Made by a program: the position numbers and the translations under genes. DNA of 64,000 nucleotides from positions 1 through 64,000 of the forward strand of contig NZ_JAHZPZ010000006.1 of the NCBI RefSeq assembly GCF_019929665.1, read 5' to 3'. How positions within the stretch are numbered: position 1 is the stretch's first letter; each line of letters opens with the position of its first letter. The DNA comes from Streptococcus infantis. Lineage in GTDB: Bacteria; Bacillota; Bacilli; Lactobacillales; Streptococcaceae. Below the pieces are notes generated by a model. It had not been told where the DNA came from, made no database searches, and saw nothing but the letters and a program-made list of their open reading frames with translations. Shown here one piece after another: positions 51,336 through 62,800 of this stretch.

Positions 51336-52031
51336 ATGAAAGAAAAAGGATTTTGGGAGGGGGCACAGGCTGCAGTGCCGACCGCTTTAGGCTATGTCAG
51401 CATCGGACTTGCTTGTGGGATTATCGGGGCTCCATATGTAACCCCTGTAGAGATGGGCTTGATGAGTCTCTTTGTTTATGCTGGAAGTGCCCAGTTTGCC
51501 ATGCTGGCCTTAATTGCAGTCCAAGCGCCTGTGGCTGCTATTGCCATGACGGTCTTTTTGATCAATCTACGGCTCTTTTTATTGAGTTTACATGCATCGA
51601 CCTATTTCCGTCATACTAGTCTCTGGCATAATATCGGAATGTCTAGCCTCTTGACGGATGAGACATACGGGGTCTTGATGGGCGAGCTGGTCCATACGGA
51701 AAAGGTTAATCCTATGTGGATGCACGGAAACAACCTTAACAGCTATCTAGCTTGGTTTGTCGGAACTGTTGTCGGGACTGCTCTAGGTGGACTTTTGCCA
51801 AATCCGGAAGTTATTGGTCTAGATTTTGCCCTAGTGGGGATGTTTATCGGGATTTTTACTTCCCAGTTTCAAATTATGCAAAAACGGATTCCCTTGCGCA
51901 ACCTCTTCATCATTTTAGGAGTTGTTGCCCTTTCCTTCTTTATGCTTTTGACAGTGGTGTCTCAGTCACTAGCTGTTCTGTTTGCGACCTTGCTAGGTTG
52001 TACCATGGGGGTGGTCTTGGATGGTCAGTAA
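51336..52031 (+). CDS. azlC: Branched-chain amino acid exporter subunit AzlC
   Basis: 231 residues, multi-pass membrane. AzlC family: GFWEGAQAAVPTALGYVSIGLACG near 5 and FLINLRLFLLSLH near 84. With AzlD it forms a two-component exporter of branched-chain amino acids. ATG 51336 has strong GAGGAGG; an in-frame GTG at 51324 lies in that SD. Overlaps azlD by 11 bp. Confidence 0.92.
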   Translation: MKEKGFWEGAQAAVPTALGYVSIGLACGIIGAPYVTPVEMGLMSLFVYAGSAQFAMLALIAVQAPVAAIAMTVFLINLRLFLLSLHASTYFRHTSLWHNIGMSSLLTDETYGVLMGELVHTEKVNPMWMHGNNLNSYLAWFVGTVVGTALGGLLPNPEVIGLDFALVGMFIGIFTSQFQIMQKRIPLRNLFIILGVVALSFFMLLTVVSQSLAVLFATLLGCTMGVVLDGQ

Positions 52032-52344
52032 GTATATTTTAATGGCAATTATCTTCTCTGGCTTGGTGACCTGGATTCCAAGAATGATTCCTTTCATACT
52101 TGCTAAGTACAAAGGATTACCAGTAATCGTAGAGCGTTTTTTGAAATTTTTACCTGTATCTATTATCTTCGCCTTGATTCTTTCAAGTGTGGTGACAGGA
52201 AAAATCGGAAGCTTCCCACAGATAAAATGGTTAGACTTGATAGCAGTCTTTCCAACAGCCTTAGTCGCCTTTCGTTACCGCAATCTGGTGGGGACGGTTC
52301 TCTTTGGAGTGGTCTTGATAGCAGTCCTACGCTTGGTTTTTTAA
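52021..52344 (+). CDS. azlD: Branched-chain amino acid exporter subunit AzlD
   Basis: 107 residues with four hydrophobic segments. AzlD signature VTWIPRMIPFIL near 17 and LPVSIIFALI. Start ATG 52021 lies inside the azlC end; translation is coupled. Confidence 0.92.
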   Translation: MVSKYILMAIIFSGLVTWIPRMIPFILAKYKGLPVIVERFLKFLPVSIIFALILSSVVTGKIGSFPQIKWLDLIAVFPTALVAFRYRNLVGTVLFGVVLIAVLRLVF

Positions 52345-52413
52345 TCAGCCATAAAGAAAACCTATGGCAAATATAGAAATCATATAATGGCGCAATTGCT
52401 TTTTTTCTGTTAA

Positions 52414-53289
<876 letters not shown>

Positions 53290-53295
53290 TTGTAT

Positions 53296-53337
53296 GAAAT
53301 CATCTAGTCTGAGAAAGGCGGATGATTTCTCAATTTT
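53296..53337 (+). terminator. Terminator after the substrate-binding gene
   Basis: GAAATCATC (53296-53304) pairs with GATGATTTC (53321-53329), followed by CAATTTTT. Confidence 0.78.
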
Positions 53338-53343
53338 TAGGCA

Positions 53344-53360
53344 TATAGTTTCAAACTATA
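53344..53360 (+). promoter_or_regulatory. MET-box operator of the metQ operon
   Basis: TATAGTTTCAAACTATA, an exact copy of the streptococcal MET-box recognised by LysR-type MetR/MtaR. It is extended to a 25-bp palindrome (53340-53364). It lies 22 bp upstream of the -35, an activator position. Confidence 0.88.
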
Positions 53361-53382
53361 TGCCTGCCTATCTAATAACAAT

Positions 53383-53411
53383 TTGCGAAATCAAATAAAG
53401 TATGAGATACT
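53383..53411 (+). promoter_or_regulatory. metQ promoter
   Basis: TTGCGA (53383-53388), 17-nt spacer, GATACT (53406-53411); an imperfect promoter, consistent with activation by the upstream MET-box factor. Confidence 0.65.
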
Positions 53412-53443
53412 ATTACGGTATTATTTTTAAAGGAGAATGAATC

Positions 53444-54298
53444 ATGAAAATCAAAAAATGGTTAGGTGTAGCAGCGATTGCTACAGTAGCAGGCCTTACA
53501 CTTGCAGCTTGCGGAAATTCAAACAAGAAAGCGGACAATACAACTACAGTTAAAATCGCAACTGTAAACCGTAGCGGTTCAGAAGAAGCACGTTGGGATA
53601 AAATCCAAGAACTAGTTGAAAAAGACGGAATTAAATTGGAATTTACAGAGTTTACAGACTACTCACAACCAAACAAAGCAACTGCTGATGGTGAAGTAGA
53701 CTTGAACGCTTTCCAACACTACAACTTCTTGAATAACTGGAACAAAGAAAACGGTAAAGACCTTGTTGCGATTGCAGATACTTACATCTCACCAATCCGT
53801 CTTTATTCAGGTTTAAACGGAAGTGAAAACAAGTACACTAAAGTGGAAGAAATCCCAGATAACGGTGAAATCGCAGTACCTAACGATGCTACTAACGAAA
53901 GCCGTGCTCTTTACTTGCTTCAATCAGCTGGTTTGATTAAGTTGGATGTTTCAGGAACTGCACTTGCGACAATCGCAAACATCACAGAAAATCCAAAGAA
54001 CTTGAAAATCACTGAATTGGACGCTAGCCAAACAGCTCGTTCATTGTCATCAGTTGATGCAGCTGTTGTAAATAACACTTTTGTTACAGAAGCAAAATTG
54101 GACTATAAGAAAGCACTCTTTAAAGAGCAAGCTGATGAAAACTCAAAACAATGGTATAACATCATCGTTGCGAAAAAAGATTGGGAATCATCACCTAAAG
54201 CTGATGCAATCAAGAAAATTATCGCAGCTTACCACACTGACGAAGTGAAAAAAGTCATCGAAGAAACTTCAGATGGCTTGGATCAACCAGTTTGGTAA
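53444..54298 (+). CDS. metQ: Methionine-binding lipoprotein MetQ
   Basis: 284 residues, NlpA family. Lipobox LAAC with Cys23; then VKIATVNRSGSEEARWDKIQELVEKDG and LEFTEFTDYSQPNKATADGEVDLNAFQHYNFL, where the NlpA family binds methionine. Start of the methionine uptake operon with MetN and MetI; MET-box upstream. RBS AAGGAGA. Confidence 0.95.
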   Translation: MKIKKWLGVAAIATVAGLTLAACGNSNKKADNTTTVKIATVNRSGSEEARWDKIQELVEKDGIKLEFTEFTDYSQPNKATADGEVDLNAFQHYNFLNNWNKENGKDLVAIADTYISPIRLYSGLNGSENKYTKVEEIPDNGEIAVPNDATNESRALYLLQSAGLIKLDVSGTALATIANITENPKNLKITELDASQTARSLSSVDAAVVNNTFVTEAKLDYKKALFKEQADENSKQWYNIIVAKKDWESSPKADAIKKIIAAYHTDEVKKVIEETSDGLDQPVW

Positions 54299-54419
54299 TA
54301 AACACAGGGAGGTGGGAGAGATTTTTTCCGCCTCTTGCTTTTATATAGAGCCTAAAACAAATGAAATTCACTTGTATTGATTCTAAAGGTACAAGTCCTA
54401 GTAGAAAGGTAGAGAGAAA

Positions 54420-55793
54420 ATGGTTTTCCCTAGCCAAGAAGAACAAATTGAAAAGTTTGAAAAGGATCATGTAGCGCAACATTATTTTGAAGTTTTGCGT
54501 ACCTTGATTTCTAAAAAATCAGTCTTTGCCCAACAAGTCGGCCTGAAAGAGGTGGCTCGTTATCTAGGTGAGATTTTTAAACGTGTTGGTGCAGAAGTTG
54601 AGATTGACGAGAGCTATACAGCGCCTTTTGTCATGGCACATTTCAAAAGTTCACGGCCAAATGCCAAAACTATCATTTTCTACAACCACTATGACACAGT
54701 ACCAGCAGATGGTGATCAAGTTTGGACCGAGGATCCTTTTACACTCTCTGTGCGTGATGGCATTATGTATGGACGCGGGGTTGATGATGACAAGGGGCAT
54801 ATCACTGCTCGCTTGAGCGCTCTGAGAAAATACATGCAACATCACGATGATCTTCCAGTCAATATCAGCTTCATCATGGAAGGGGCAGAGGAGTCTGCCT
54901 CTATGGATTTAGATAAATATTTAGAAAAACATGCGGACAAACTCCGAGGCGCAGATTTATTAGTCTGGGAACAAGGAACAAAGAATGCTTTAGAACAGTT
55001 AGAAATCTCTGGTGGAAACAAGGGGATTGTGACCTTTGATGCCAAGGTCAAGAGTGCAGACGTCGATATCCATTCTAGCTATGGTGGAGTCATCGAATCA
55101 GCTCCATGGTATCTCATTCAAGCTTTGACTAGTCTTCGCGCTGCCGACGGCCGTATCTTGGTAGAAGGCTTGTACGATGATGTGCAGGAACCAAACGAAC
55201 GAGAGTTGGCCTTGGTTGAAACCTATGCCCAACGCAATCCAGAGGAAATCAGCCAGATTTATGGCTTGGAATTGCCACTTTTACAAGAGGAACGCACAGC
55301 CTTTCTAAAACGTTTCTTTTTTGAGCCAGCGCTCAATATCGAAGGAATTCAGTCTGGTTATCAAGGTCAAGGAGTAAAAACAATCTTGCCAGCAGAGGCT
55401 AGTGCCAAGCTAGAAGTCCGTTTGGTTCCGGGGCTTGAACCCCATGATATTTTGGAGAAAATCCGAAAACAACTAGACAAAAATGGCTTTGATAAGGTAG
55501 AATTGTACTATACTTTGGGTGAGATGAGCTATCGAAGTGACATGAGTGCGCCGGCCATTCTCAATGTCATTGAGCTAGCCAAGAAATTTTATCCACAGGG
55601 TGTATCTGTCTTGCCAACAACAGCTGGTACAGGTCCAATGCATACGGTATTTGATGCCTTAGAAGTACCTATGGTTGCATTTGGCCTAGGAAATGCTAAT
55701 AGCCGAGACCATGGTGGAGATGAAAATGTGCGAATCGCCGATTATTACACCCATATTGAATTAGTAGAGGAGCTGATTAGAAGTTATGAGTAG
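54420..55793 (+). CDS. M20-family metallopeptidase
   Basis: 457 residues, M20A/dipeptidase type. Metal ligands: His in [11 protein letters not shown] near 85, Asp in [11 protein letters not shown] near 118, catalytic Glu pair in [10 protein letters not shown] near 150, and the final [17 protein letters not shown]. Located between metQ and metN, suggesting it releases methionine from peptides or N-acyl forms after uptake; that is inference. It overlaps metN by 8 bp. The 120-bp gap after metQ holds a weak GAGGTGG/CCGCCTC hairpin (about 54308-54333). Confidence 0.92.
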   Translation: MVFPSQEEQIEKFEKDHVAQHYFEVLRTLISKKSVFAQQVGLKEVARYLGEIFKRVGAEVEIDESYTAPFVMAHFKSSRPNAKTIIFYNHYDTVPADGDQVWTEDPFTLSVRDGIMYGRGVDDDKGHITARLSALRKYMQHHDDLPVNISFIMEGAEESASMDLDKYLEKHADKLRGADLLVWEQGTKNALEQLEISGGNKGIVTFDAKVKSADVDIHSSYGGVIESAPWYLIQALTSLRAADGRILVEGLYDDVQEPNERELALVETYAQRNPEEISQIYGLELPLLQEERTAFLKRFFFEPALNIEGIQSGYQGQGVKTILPAEASAKLEVRLVPGLEPHDILEKIRKQLDKNGFDKVELYYTLGEMSYRSDMSAPAILNVIELAKKFYPQGVSVLPTTAGTGPMHTVFDALEVPMVAFGLGNANSRDHGGDENVRIADYYTHIELVEELIRSYE

Positions 55794-56847
55794 AGACATT
55801 ATCAAATTAGACCAGATTGATGTGACTTTCCACCAAAAGAAAAGAACCATCACAGCGGTCAAGGATGTGACCATTCACATTCAAGAAGGGGATATCTACG
55901 GGATTGTAGGATATTCTGGAGCAGGGAAATCAACCCTAGTTCGTGTTATTAACCTTTTACAAAAACCATCTGCAGGTAGAATTACTGTTGATGATGATGT
56001 GATTTTTGATGGGAAAGAAACCTTAACTGCCGGGCAATTGCGTCGTAAGCGTCAAGATATTGGGATGATTTTCCAACACTTTAACCTTATGAGTCAAAAA
56101 ACGGCCGAGGAAAATGTAGCCTTTGCCCTCAAACACTCTGGACTCAGTGAGAAAGATAAGAAGGCTAAAGTGGCTAAGTTGTTGGACTTGGTTGGTCTTG
56201 CAGACCGTGCCGAAAACTATCCCTCACAATTATCTGGAGGTCAAAAACAGCGTGTAGCCATTGCGCGTGCCTTAGCTAATGATCCAAAAATCTTGATTTC
56301 GGACGAGTCAACTTCAGCTCTTGATCCAAAGACGACAAAACAAATCTTGTCACTCTTGCAAGAATTGAATCGTAAACTAGGCTTGACTATTGTCTTGATT
56401 ACGCATGAAATGCAGATTGTCAAAGACATTGCTAACCGTGTGGCAGTCATGCAGGATGGTCGCTTGATTGAAGAGGGCAGCGTTCTTGAAATCTTCTCAG
56501 ATCCTAAGCAACCATTGACCCAGGACTTTATCTCAACGGCTACTGGTATCGATGAAGCTATGGTCAAGATTGAAAAGCAAGAAATCGTGGAGAACTTATC
56601 TGAAAATAGCATTTTGGTACAACTCAAGTATGCAGGTGCTTCTACAGATGAGCCACTTTTGAATGAATTATACAAACACTACCAAGTAACAGCCAATATT
56701 CTCTATGGGAACATTGAAATTTTGGATGGTACTCCTGTGGGTGAGCTTGTGGTTGTTTTGTCTGGAGAAAAAGAAGCACTGGCAAAAGCTCAAGAGGCTA
56801 TCCATCAGGCTGGTGTGCAACTAAAAGTATTGAAGGGAGGACAGTAA
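55786..56847 (+). CDS. metN: Methionine ABC transporter ATPase MetN
   Basis: 353 residues. Walker [10 protein letters not shown] near 44, signature [15 protein letters not shown] near 147, Walker [14 protein letters not shown] near 170, H-loop ITHEMQ. A C-terminal NIL domain (about 275-350) senses methionine for transinhibition. Couples to MetI and MetQ. Confidence 0.95.
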   Translation: MSRDIIKLDQIDVTFHQKKRTITAVKDVTIHIQEGDIYGIVGYSGAGKSTLVRVINLLQKPSAGRITVDDDVIFDGKETLTAGQLRRKRQDIGMIFQHFNLMSQKTAEENVAFALKHSGLSEKDKKAKVAKLLDLVGLADRAENYPSQLSGGQKQRVAIARALANDPKILISDESTSALDPKTTKQILSLLQELNRKLGLTIVLITHEMQIVKDIANRVAVMQDGRLIEEGSVLEIFSDPKQPLTQDFISTATGIDEAMVKIEKQEIVENLSENSILVQLKYAGASTDEPLLNELYKHYQVTANILYGNIEILDGTPVGELVVVLSGEKEALAKAQEAIHQAGVQLKVLKGGQ

Positions 56848-56848
56848 G

Positions 56849-57541
56849 ATGGCAGACTTGATCCAAACATATTTACCAAATGTCTATAAGATGGGCTGGT
56901 TAGGCCAAGCAGGCTGGGGAACAGCAATTTACTTAACGCTTTATATGACAGTTCTTTCCTTTATCATTGGAGGATTCCTAGGACTAGTTGCAGGACTTTT
57001 CCTCGTCTTAACTGGACCAGGTGGCGTCTTAGAAGATAAAGTTGTTTTTTGGGTTTTGGATAAGATTACCTCAATCTTCCGTGCAGTTCCATTTATCATT
57101 CTCTTGGCAGTCTTGTCACCCTTCTCTCATTTGATCGTAGGGACAAGTATCGGTCCAAATGCGGCTATCGTACCTCTATCTTTTGCAGTTTTTGCCTTCT
57201 TTGCTCGTCAGGTTCAAGTAGTTTTATCAGAGCTTGATGGCGGTGTCATTGAAGCGGCTCAAGCAAGTGGAGCGACATTCTGGGATATTGTGGGTGTTTA
57301 CCTATCAGAAGGACTTCCAGACTTGATCCGAGTGACGACTGTAACCTTGATTTCACTAGTCGGTGAAACAGCTATGGCGGGAGCAGTTGGGGCTGGAGGT
57401 ATCGGTAACGTAGCGATCGCTTATGGTTTTAACCGTTACAATCACGATGTGACTATCCTTGCAACCCTCATCATTATCTTGATTATCTTTACGATTCAGT
57501 TCTTGGGAGACTTCTTGACCAAGAAATTAAGTCATAAATAA
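56849..57541 (+). CDS. metI: Methionine ABC transporter permease MetI
   Basis: 230 residues, five or six membrane segments, BPD_transp_1 fold. EAA motif EAAQASGATFWDIVGVYLSEGLPDL near 135 and VGETAMAGAVGAGGIGNVAI near 171. One base after metN. Also called metP in some streptococcal literature. Terminator follows immediately. Confidence 0.95.
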   Translation: MADLIQTYLPNVYKMGWLGQAGWGTAIYLTLYMTVLSFIIGGFLGLVAGLFLVLTGPGGVLEDKVVFWVLDKITSIFRAVPFIILLAVLSPFSHLIVGTSIGPNAAIVPLSFAVFAFFARQVQVVLSELDGGVIEAAQASGATFWDIVGVYLSEGLPDLIRVTTVTLISLVGETAMAGAVGAGGIGNVAIAYGFNRYNHDVTILATLIIILIIFTIQFLGDFLTKKLSHK

Positions 57542-57567
57542 AAAAAGAGCCATCTGGCTCTTTTTTA
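57541..57567 (+). terminator. Bidirectional terminator metI/MptD-like gene
   Basis: AAAAAAGAGCC-ATCT-GGCTCTTTTTT; the 3' end overlaps the stop codon of the minus-strand gene. Confidence 0.92.
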
Positions 57568-58137
57568 TGATGTTTTATGTGCTAATTTCTTACTAAGTGC
57601 TTGTCCAATTAGGGCACCAAGTAAAGCACCGATGAGAATACTTGTGATAAAGAGGAGGATATTAGCAGGATTCGGTGTAACCATAATGCGATCGATATAG
57701 TCCTGAGATTTTCCACGAGCGACTAGAGCTGCCATATAGGCTTGAGGGGTCAACCACATGAGTAGGATGGGACCAGTAGTACCAAAGGCAAAAACTAGGA
57801 AGGAAAGAAGGTTTTTAACCTTATCTTTGTAATGTCCTAGGTGAGCGATGCCATCTGCTGCAAGACCGCAGATAATACTTGGCAGGAAGGCTCCAGCACC
57901 ATGCTTACTCCCGAGGAAAAAGAGAGCAATCACAAGTCCTATCGAAGTAATCGCTCCAAAACGAGGAACCTTTGCTAAAAGGATCATATAGACGCTACCA
58001 CCTACAAGAGCAGAAAAGGCAGGGGCGTAAAACATATTTCCAGTGTGGTCGACAAGGTTCCCTAGTAGAACCCCAACTCCGATACAGAGAAAGTAGACAA
58101 GGGCAGCAACAAGGGTTGTCAAGATATTCTTTTTCAT
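57565..58137 (-). CDS. MptD-family putative ECF transporter S component
   Basis: 190 residues, about six hydrophobic segments. It resembles the Trep_Strep/MptD family (DUF of predicted ECF S components): APAFSALVGGSVYMILLAKVPRFG near 38 and SKHGAGAFLPSIICGLAADGIAH near 78. The substrate is unknown and no ECF ATPase or T component is nearby. Minus-strand RBS GGAGA; extended -10 TGATACAAT is at about 58169-58178. Confidence 0.8.
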   Translation of the reverse strand: MKKNILTTLVAALVYFLCIGVGVLLGNLVDHTGNMFYAPAFSALVGGSVYMILLAKVPRFGAITSIGLVIALFFLGSKHGAGAFLPSIICGLAADGIAHLGHYKDKVKNLLSFLVFAFGTTGPILLMWLTPQAYMAALVARGKSQDYIDRIMVTPNPANILLFITSILIGALLGALIGQALSKKLAHKTS

Positions 58138-58333
58138 AAGTTCTCCTTCGTATATCTGATGGTTTTCATTGTATCATGCCTGGCTTAGATTGTAAATACT
58201 GGCCGACATTTGCTATTTGTCCAGAGACTAGATGAAAGAGGAATAGACTAAAGCTATTTCTTTACTCCTCTGACTGTCCCAATCCCTTTATTTATGGTAA
58301 AATAGGACTATTAAGTTAGAAAGAGGATTCTCT

Positions 58334-59611
58334 ATGAAATTACAAAAACCAAAAGGAACGCAGGATATTTTACCTGCTGAGTCTGCCAAGTGGCAGTACG
58401 TTGAAGGCTTTGCGCGTGAAATCTTCAAACGCTACAACTACGCAGAAGTGCGTACCCCTATTTTTGAGCATTATGAAGTCATTAGTCGTTCCGTTGGAGA
58501 CACAACTGATATCGTAACCAAGGAAATGTATGATTTTTACGACAAGGGTGATCGCCATATTACTCTTCGTCCAGAAGGAACAGCGCCAGTCGTCCGTTCT
58601 TATGTGGAAAACAAACTCTTCGCGCCAGAAGTGCAAAAGCCAAGCAAGTTCTACTACATGGGACCAATGTTCCGTTATGAGCGCCCACAAGCAGGGCGTT
58701 TGCGCCAATTCCACCAGATTGGTGTGGAGTGCTTTGGCTCTAGCAATCCAGCTACCGATGTAGAAACGATCGCTATGGCAGCCCACTTCTTGAAAGCAAT
58801 CGGGATTAAAGGTGTGAAACTACACCTCAACACTCTTGGAAATCCTGACAGTCGTGCGGCCTATCGTCAAGCCTTGATTAACTACTTAACACCGCTCAAA
58901 GATAGCTTATCTAAGGATAGCCAACGTCGTTTGGAGGAAAATCCTCTTCGTGTCTTAGACTCGAAGGAAAAAGAAGACAAGGTAGCTGTGGAGAATGCAC
59001 CATCTATCTTGGATTACCTGGATGCAGAAAGCCAAGCCCACTTTGATACTGTTCGTCAGATGTTGGAAAATCTCGGAGTAGACTATATCATCGATACCAA
59101 CATGGTGCGTGGTCTGGACTACTACAACCACACCATCTTTGAGTTTATCACAGAGATTGATGGCAATGACTTGACAGTCTGTGCAGGTGGTCGCTACGAT
59201 GGCTTGGTTGCTTACTTCGGGGGTCCTGAGACTGCTGGCTTTGGTTTTGGACTTGGTGTAGAGCGTCTTCTTCTAGTCCTTGAAAAACAAGGCGTGGCAC
59301 TTCCTATCGAAAATGCCCTAGATGTCTATATTGCTGTCCTTGGTGAAGAGGCTAATCTGAAAGCCTTGGAGTTGGTACAAGCTCTCCGTCAGCAAGGCTT
59401 CAAAGCAGAGCGTGATTACCTCAATCGCAAGCTTAAAGCTCAGTTCAAGTCAGCCGATGTTTTTGGAGCTAAGACTCTTATCACTCTTGGAGAGAGCGAA
59501 GTCGAAAGTGGACAAGTCAAGGTTAAGAACAACCAAACTCGAGAAGAACTAGAAGTTTCGCTTGAAGCTATTAGTAAAAATTTCTCAGAAGTATTTGAAA
59601 AATTAGTCTAA
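58334..59611 (+). CDS. hisS: Histidyl-tRNA synthetase
   Basis: 425 residues, class II synthetase. N-terminal [10 protein letters not shown]; motif 2 in [20 protein letters not shown] near 113; histidine A loop [12 protein letters not shown] near 260; motif 3 [15 protein letters not shown] near 304; a C-terminal anticodon-binding domain follows. Extended -10 TGGTAAAAT at about 58295-58303, RBS AGAGGA. Terminator downstream. Confidence 0.97.
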   Translation: MKLQKPKGTQDILPAESAKWQYVEGFAREIFKRYNYAEVRTPIFEHYEVISRSVGDTTDIVTKEMYDFYDKGDRHITLRPEGTAPVVRSYVENKLFAPEVQKPSKFYYMGPMFRYERPQAGRLRQFHQIGVECFGSSNPATDVETIAMAAHFLKAIGIKGVKLHLNTLGNPDSRAAYRQALINYLTPLKDSLSKDSQRRLEENPLRVLDSKEKEDKVAVENAPSILDYLDAESQAHFDTVRQMLENLGVDYIIDTNMVRGLDYYNHTIFEFITEIDGNDLTVCAGGRYDGLVAYFGGPETAGFGFGLGVERLLLVLEKQGVALPIENALDVYIAVLGEEANLKALELVQALRQQGFKAERDYLNRKLKAQFKSADVFGAKTLITLGESEVESGQVKVKNNQTREELEVSLEAISKNFSEVFEKLV

Positions 59612-59623
59612 AAGAACCAAAAT

Positions 59624-59650
59624 AAGCTAGGAAAAATTCCTGGCTTTTTT
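59624..59650 (+). terminator. hisS terminator
   Basis: AGCTAGGAA (59626-59634 approx.) pairs with TTCCTGGCT (one G-U), followed by T6. Confidence 0.85.
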
Positions 59651-59740
59651 GAATAAAAAGTACTAAAAAGACACAAATTTTAGAAAAAATCATAAACGAA
59701 AAGTATTAGTTGGATAAATAATAATTTTGGTTAAAATTTA

Positions 59741-59769
59741 TTGACTTTCGCCCTCTATCACTGTATTAT
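59741..59769 (+). promoter_or_regulatory. Promoter of the giant surface-protein gene
   Basis: TTGACT (59741-59746), 17-nt spacer, TATTAT (59764-59769). This gives a leader of about 108 nt containing GCCCT...AGGGA complementarity. SD GGAG lies at about 59872. Confidence 0.75.
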
Positions 59770-59884
59770 TGAATAGTATAGAATAAATATTTTGCGCCCT
59801 AAAACAGGGAGTCTAAGGATATTTATGCATAATTCAAATCTTATAAAGAGATGATGGCTAGATGAGAGTTTGGAGAAAAAGAAA

Positions 59885-62800
59885 ATGAATATTAGGAAAT
59901 CAACAAAATATTCACTATTGACAATTGGGATTTTAACCACTTTCCAATTAGCTCAAGTGCATGTTAAAGCTGATACAACTGATTTCTCAAATAACACAGT
60001 TGTGCAAAATCAGGATGAAAAAGCAACTTCATTAAATAAGATCACAAATCAAAAGAGTGAAGCCACTGCTAATGATAAGAAAGAGCCGGTTGCTAATGAG
60101 GGAAAGACTACAGCTTTAACGCCGGAAAACTCTACTTCTACAACGGAAGTGGCAGAAAAGGAAGCAGACAAGTCTCCTGCTGAGAGGGAAGTTGCTGAAG
60201 AAAAAACAGTAGCAGAACAACCAAAAGCGGAACAATCTGTCCAAGAGCAACCAACAAGTGAGCAGCCAAAAGCAGAACAGCCTAAGGTAGAAAAACCAGC
60301 AGCTGAAATAACACCTGAAGAAGAACTGAAAAATTTGTCAGAGACACCTCAAGAGGGGGTAACGACTCCTAAAGAGGAACCGAAAGCTCCTAAAGATGAA
60401 TCAGCAGCTCCTAGAGCTCGTCGTAGAAGAGCAGCTAGCAATACAAACGTATATGAAGATGCAACATACGGTAAGTATGTAAAAGCTACAGATTTCGGAT
60501 TAGATACAACTGGTAAGGTTGAAGCAAGTGATGCTCTTCAAAAAGCTCTGAAAGCAGCCAATGAGGTTGAGGGTGGAGCTGCCGTAATGGTTTCAGGGAA
60601 TGTCCTCTTGAAGAAAACCTTGGTTATCGATGAAAACTATGCCAATGTAAAAGGTTTGATTGGTAGTGGTCCAAGTCGTAACAATACAAAAATCGTGTTT
60701 AACAAAAAGCAAGATGGAGAGCACGATCCTGAAACAAACTTGACGGATAACCGTTACGAGTCTGCGATCCTCATTCAAAATCAGAAGGACTTTACTGTAG
60801 GCCGCTTAACTGTTGAGCATGCCTATGATTCATCCGACTACACTAAGGATAATGAGTTTTACCGTAAAGGAAAATCTTACTTTGGACGTTCAAACGGGAT
60901 CTACGTAAACGATTCTTCAAATGTTACGATCAATGATGTTCGTGCAATGAAATTCAACAGAGCCGGTGTCTTCTTTAGTTCAAGCAAGGCAACAGCTCAA
61001 GAGTATGATGCTAGCGGTAGGCCAATCCGTTACAGCAGTATCTCTGAGAAGGTTTCAAATGAAGTCAAGTCTATCGGAGATCCAGATGTTCCTATCATGG
61101 ACGGTAACAAGGTAACTAACTCTTTCCTTCATAACAACCGTGTTGCTGGTGTTATGTTCGGTTACCAACGTAATTTTGTGGTAGACAATAATATCTTGTC
61201 ATACAACGGTCATGTGTTGGACGGTGGTACTGGATATGGTGCAGCCTCAATGGCAGGCTCATACAATGATGGCATTACCTATACTGGAAACTATACAAAC
61301 TACAACTACCGTAAAGGCTTGGATATTCACGACGGGAATAAGATCCTCATCGAAAACAACGTCTCACTCGGAGACCGTTTGAATGGTATCGAGGTTTATA
61401 ACCGTGCCAATCCGATGACGGATGTCATTATTCGTAACAACAAGGTAACACAAGATCCAAACTCTAAGTTGGAAAATGATGATGATGACCCAGCTCGTTA
61501 CCGTGGTTACACAGCCATTTCTATCCTGACAAACGAGAAAAACCACAAGTGGACTAAACCTCTCGAAAAAGGTCGTTATGTCATTTCAAATAACACTATT
61601 GAAGGTTTGACAAAACCATTTGAAGATGGACAACTAGGAACCTTTGGTATTCTCTTTAGAAACAACGAAAGTTCAAATGATTATAGTCTAAACATTGAAG
61701 GAAACACCATCACTGGTGATTCGACAGACTATATCATCTCTGTCAACAACAATACTGCTCAAGCATCTAGAGGTGTTGAAGGTGGCGGTTCAGGTGACAT
61801 CACTATTTCAAGAAACAAGATTGAAGTAGATGACATCAAGCAGTTACCGATTTACATCAATGATGATACAACTTATGTAGCAAGTGTTATTGACCGTACT
61901 ACTGGAAAACGTGTCAACAAGGTTACAAAAGTACCATTTACTAAGACTAGAGGAAGCATCAACATTGACAACAATGAGCTGACCGTTTCTAAGATTAAGT
62001 CTAGATGGAAAAATGCGGTCGCTATTGAAAGCACAAACGCAGCTTCTATTGATGTCAATAGCAATACCTTTAAGTATAAAGACAATGAGCCGTGGCAACG
62101 TTATGATGTTACCCGTAAAACGGACGGTAGAGTTATCAAAGACATAATGCAAGCTTTCTTTGGTATCAACCGTCTCAACGACACTGTTAAAGTAACAGCT
62201 ACAGACAATAAATTCATCGCCGACACACCAAACAAGAATGGTTTCTTTAGACTATACAATGGTGATTGGGTGAACTTAAATGCTAAGAGTAATAATGTCT
62301 TCCTTGGACGTAACACTCTAGATGGCAAGCCGCTAGCTCCAGTAGATATCGTTGGTGATAAAACGGTTGAAACACTTCGTACAACGACAACGACAGAGTA
62401 CATCATCGAAACTCGTGAGACAGATGAACTTCCTATCGGATTTAAAGAAACTGTACAAAAAGGTGTACCTGGTAAGAAAGTTAATGTATACAAGATTACC
62501 AAAGTTGGTGACACAATTGTAGGACGTCAGATCATTTCTGAAGAAACAATTCTTGAACCTACAAAAGAGATTGTCTTGATTGGTACAGCGACAGAAACCT
62601 TTGAGACTGTTACTGAGAAAGAAACTGTTGCATACGAAACAGAAATCAGAACGGACCCAACAAAACCAAAAACTTATCAATTTGAAAATCAAGCTGGTAA
62701 GAATGGTTCTGTTGAAAAGACTTACCAAATCAGAAAACTGAATGGTAAGGAAGCTGGTAAGACTTTGACGTCTGAAACAGTGATTGACCAACCAGTCAAA

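Noticed and set aside
57541..58137. MptD-like gene as part of a full ECF transporter operon
   Set aside because: No ECF ATPase or transmembrane coupling gene is adjacent; it stands alone on the minus strand.
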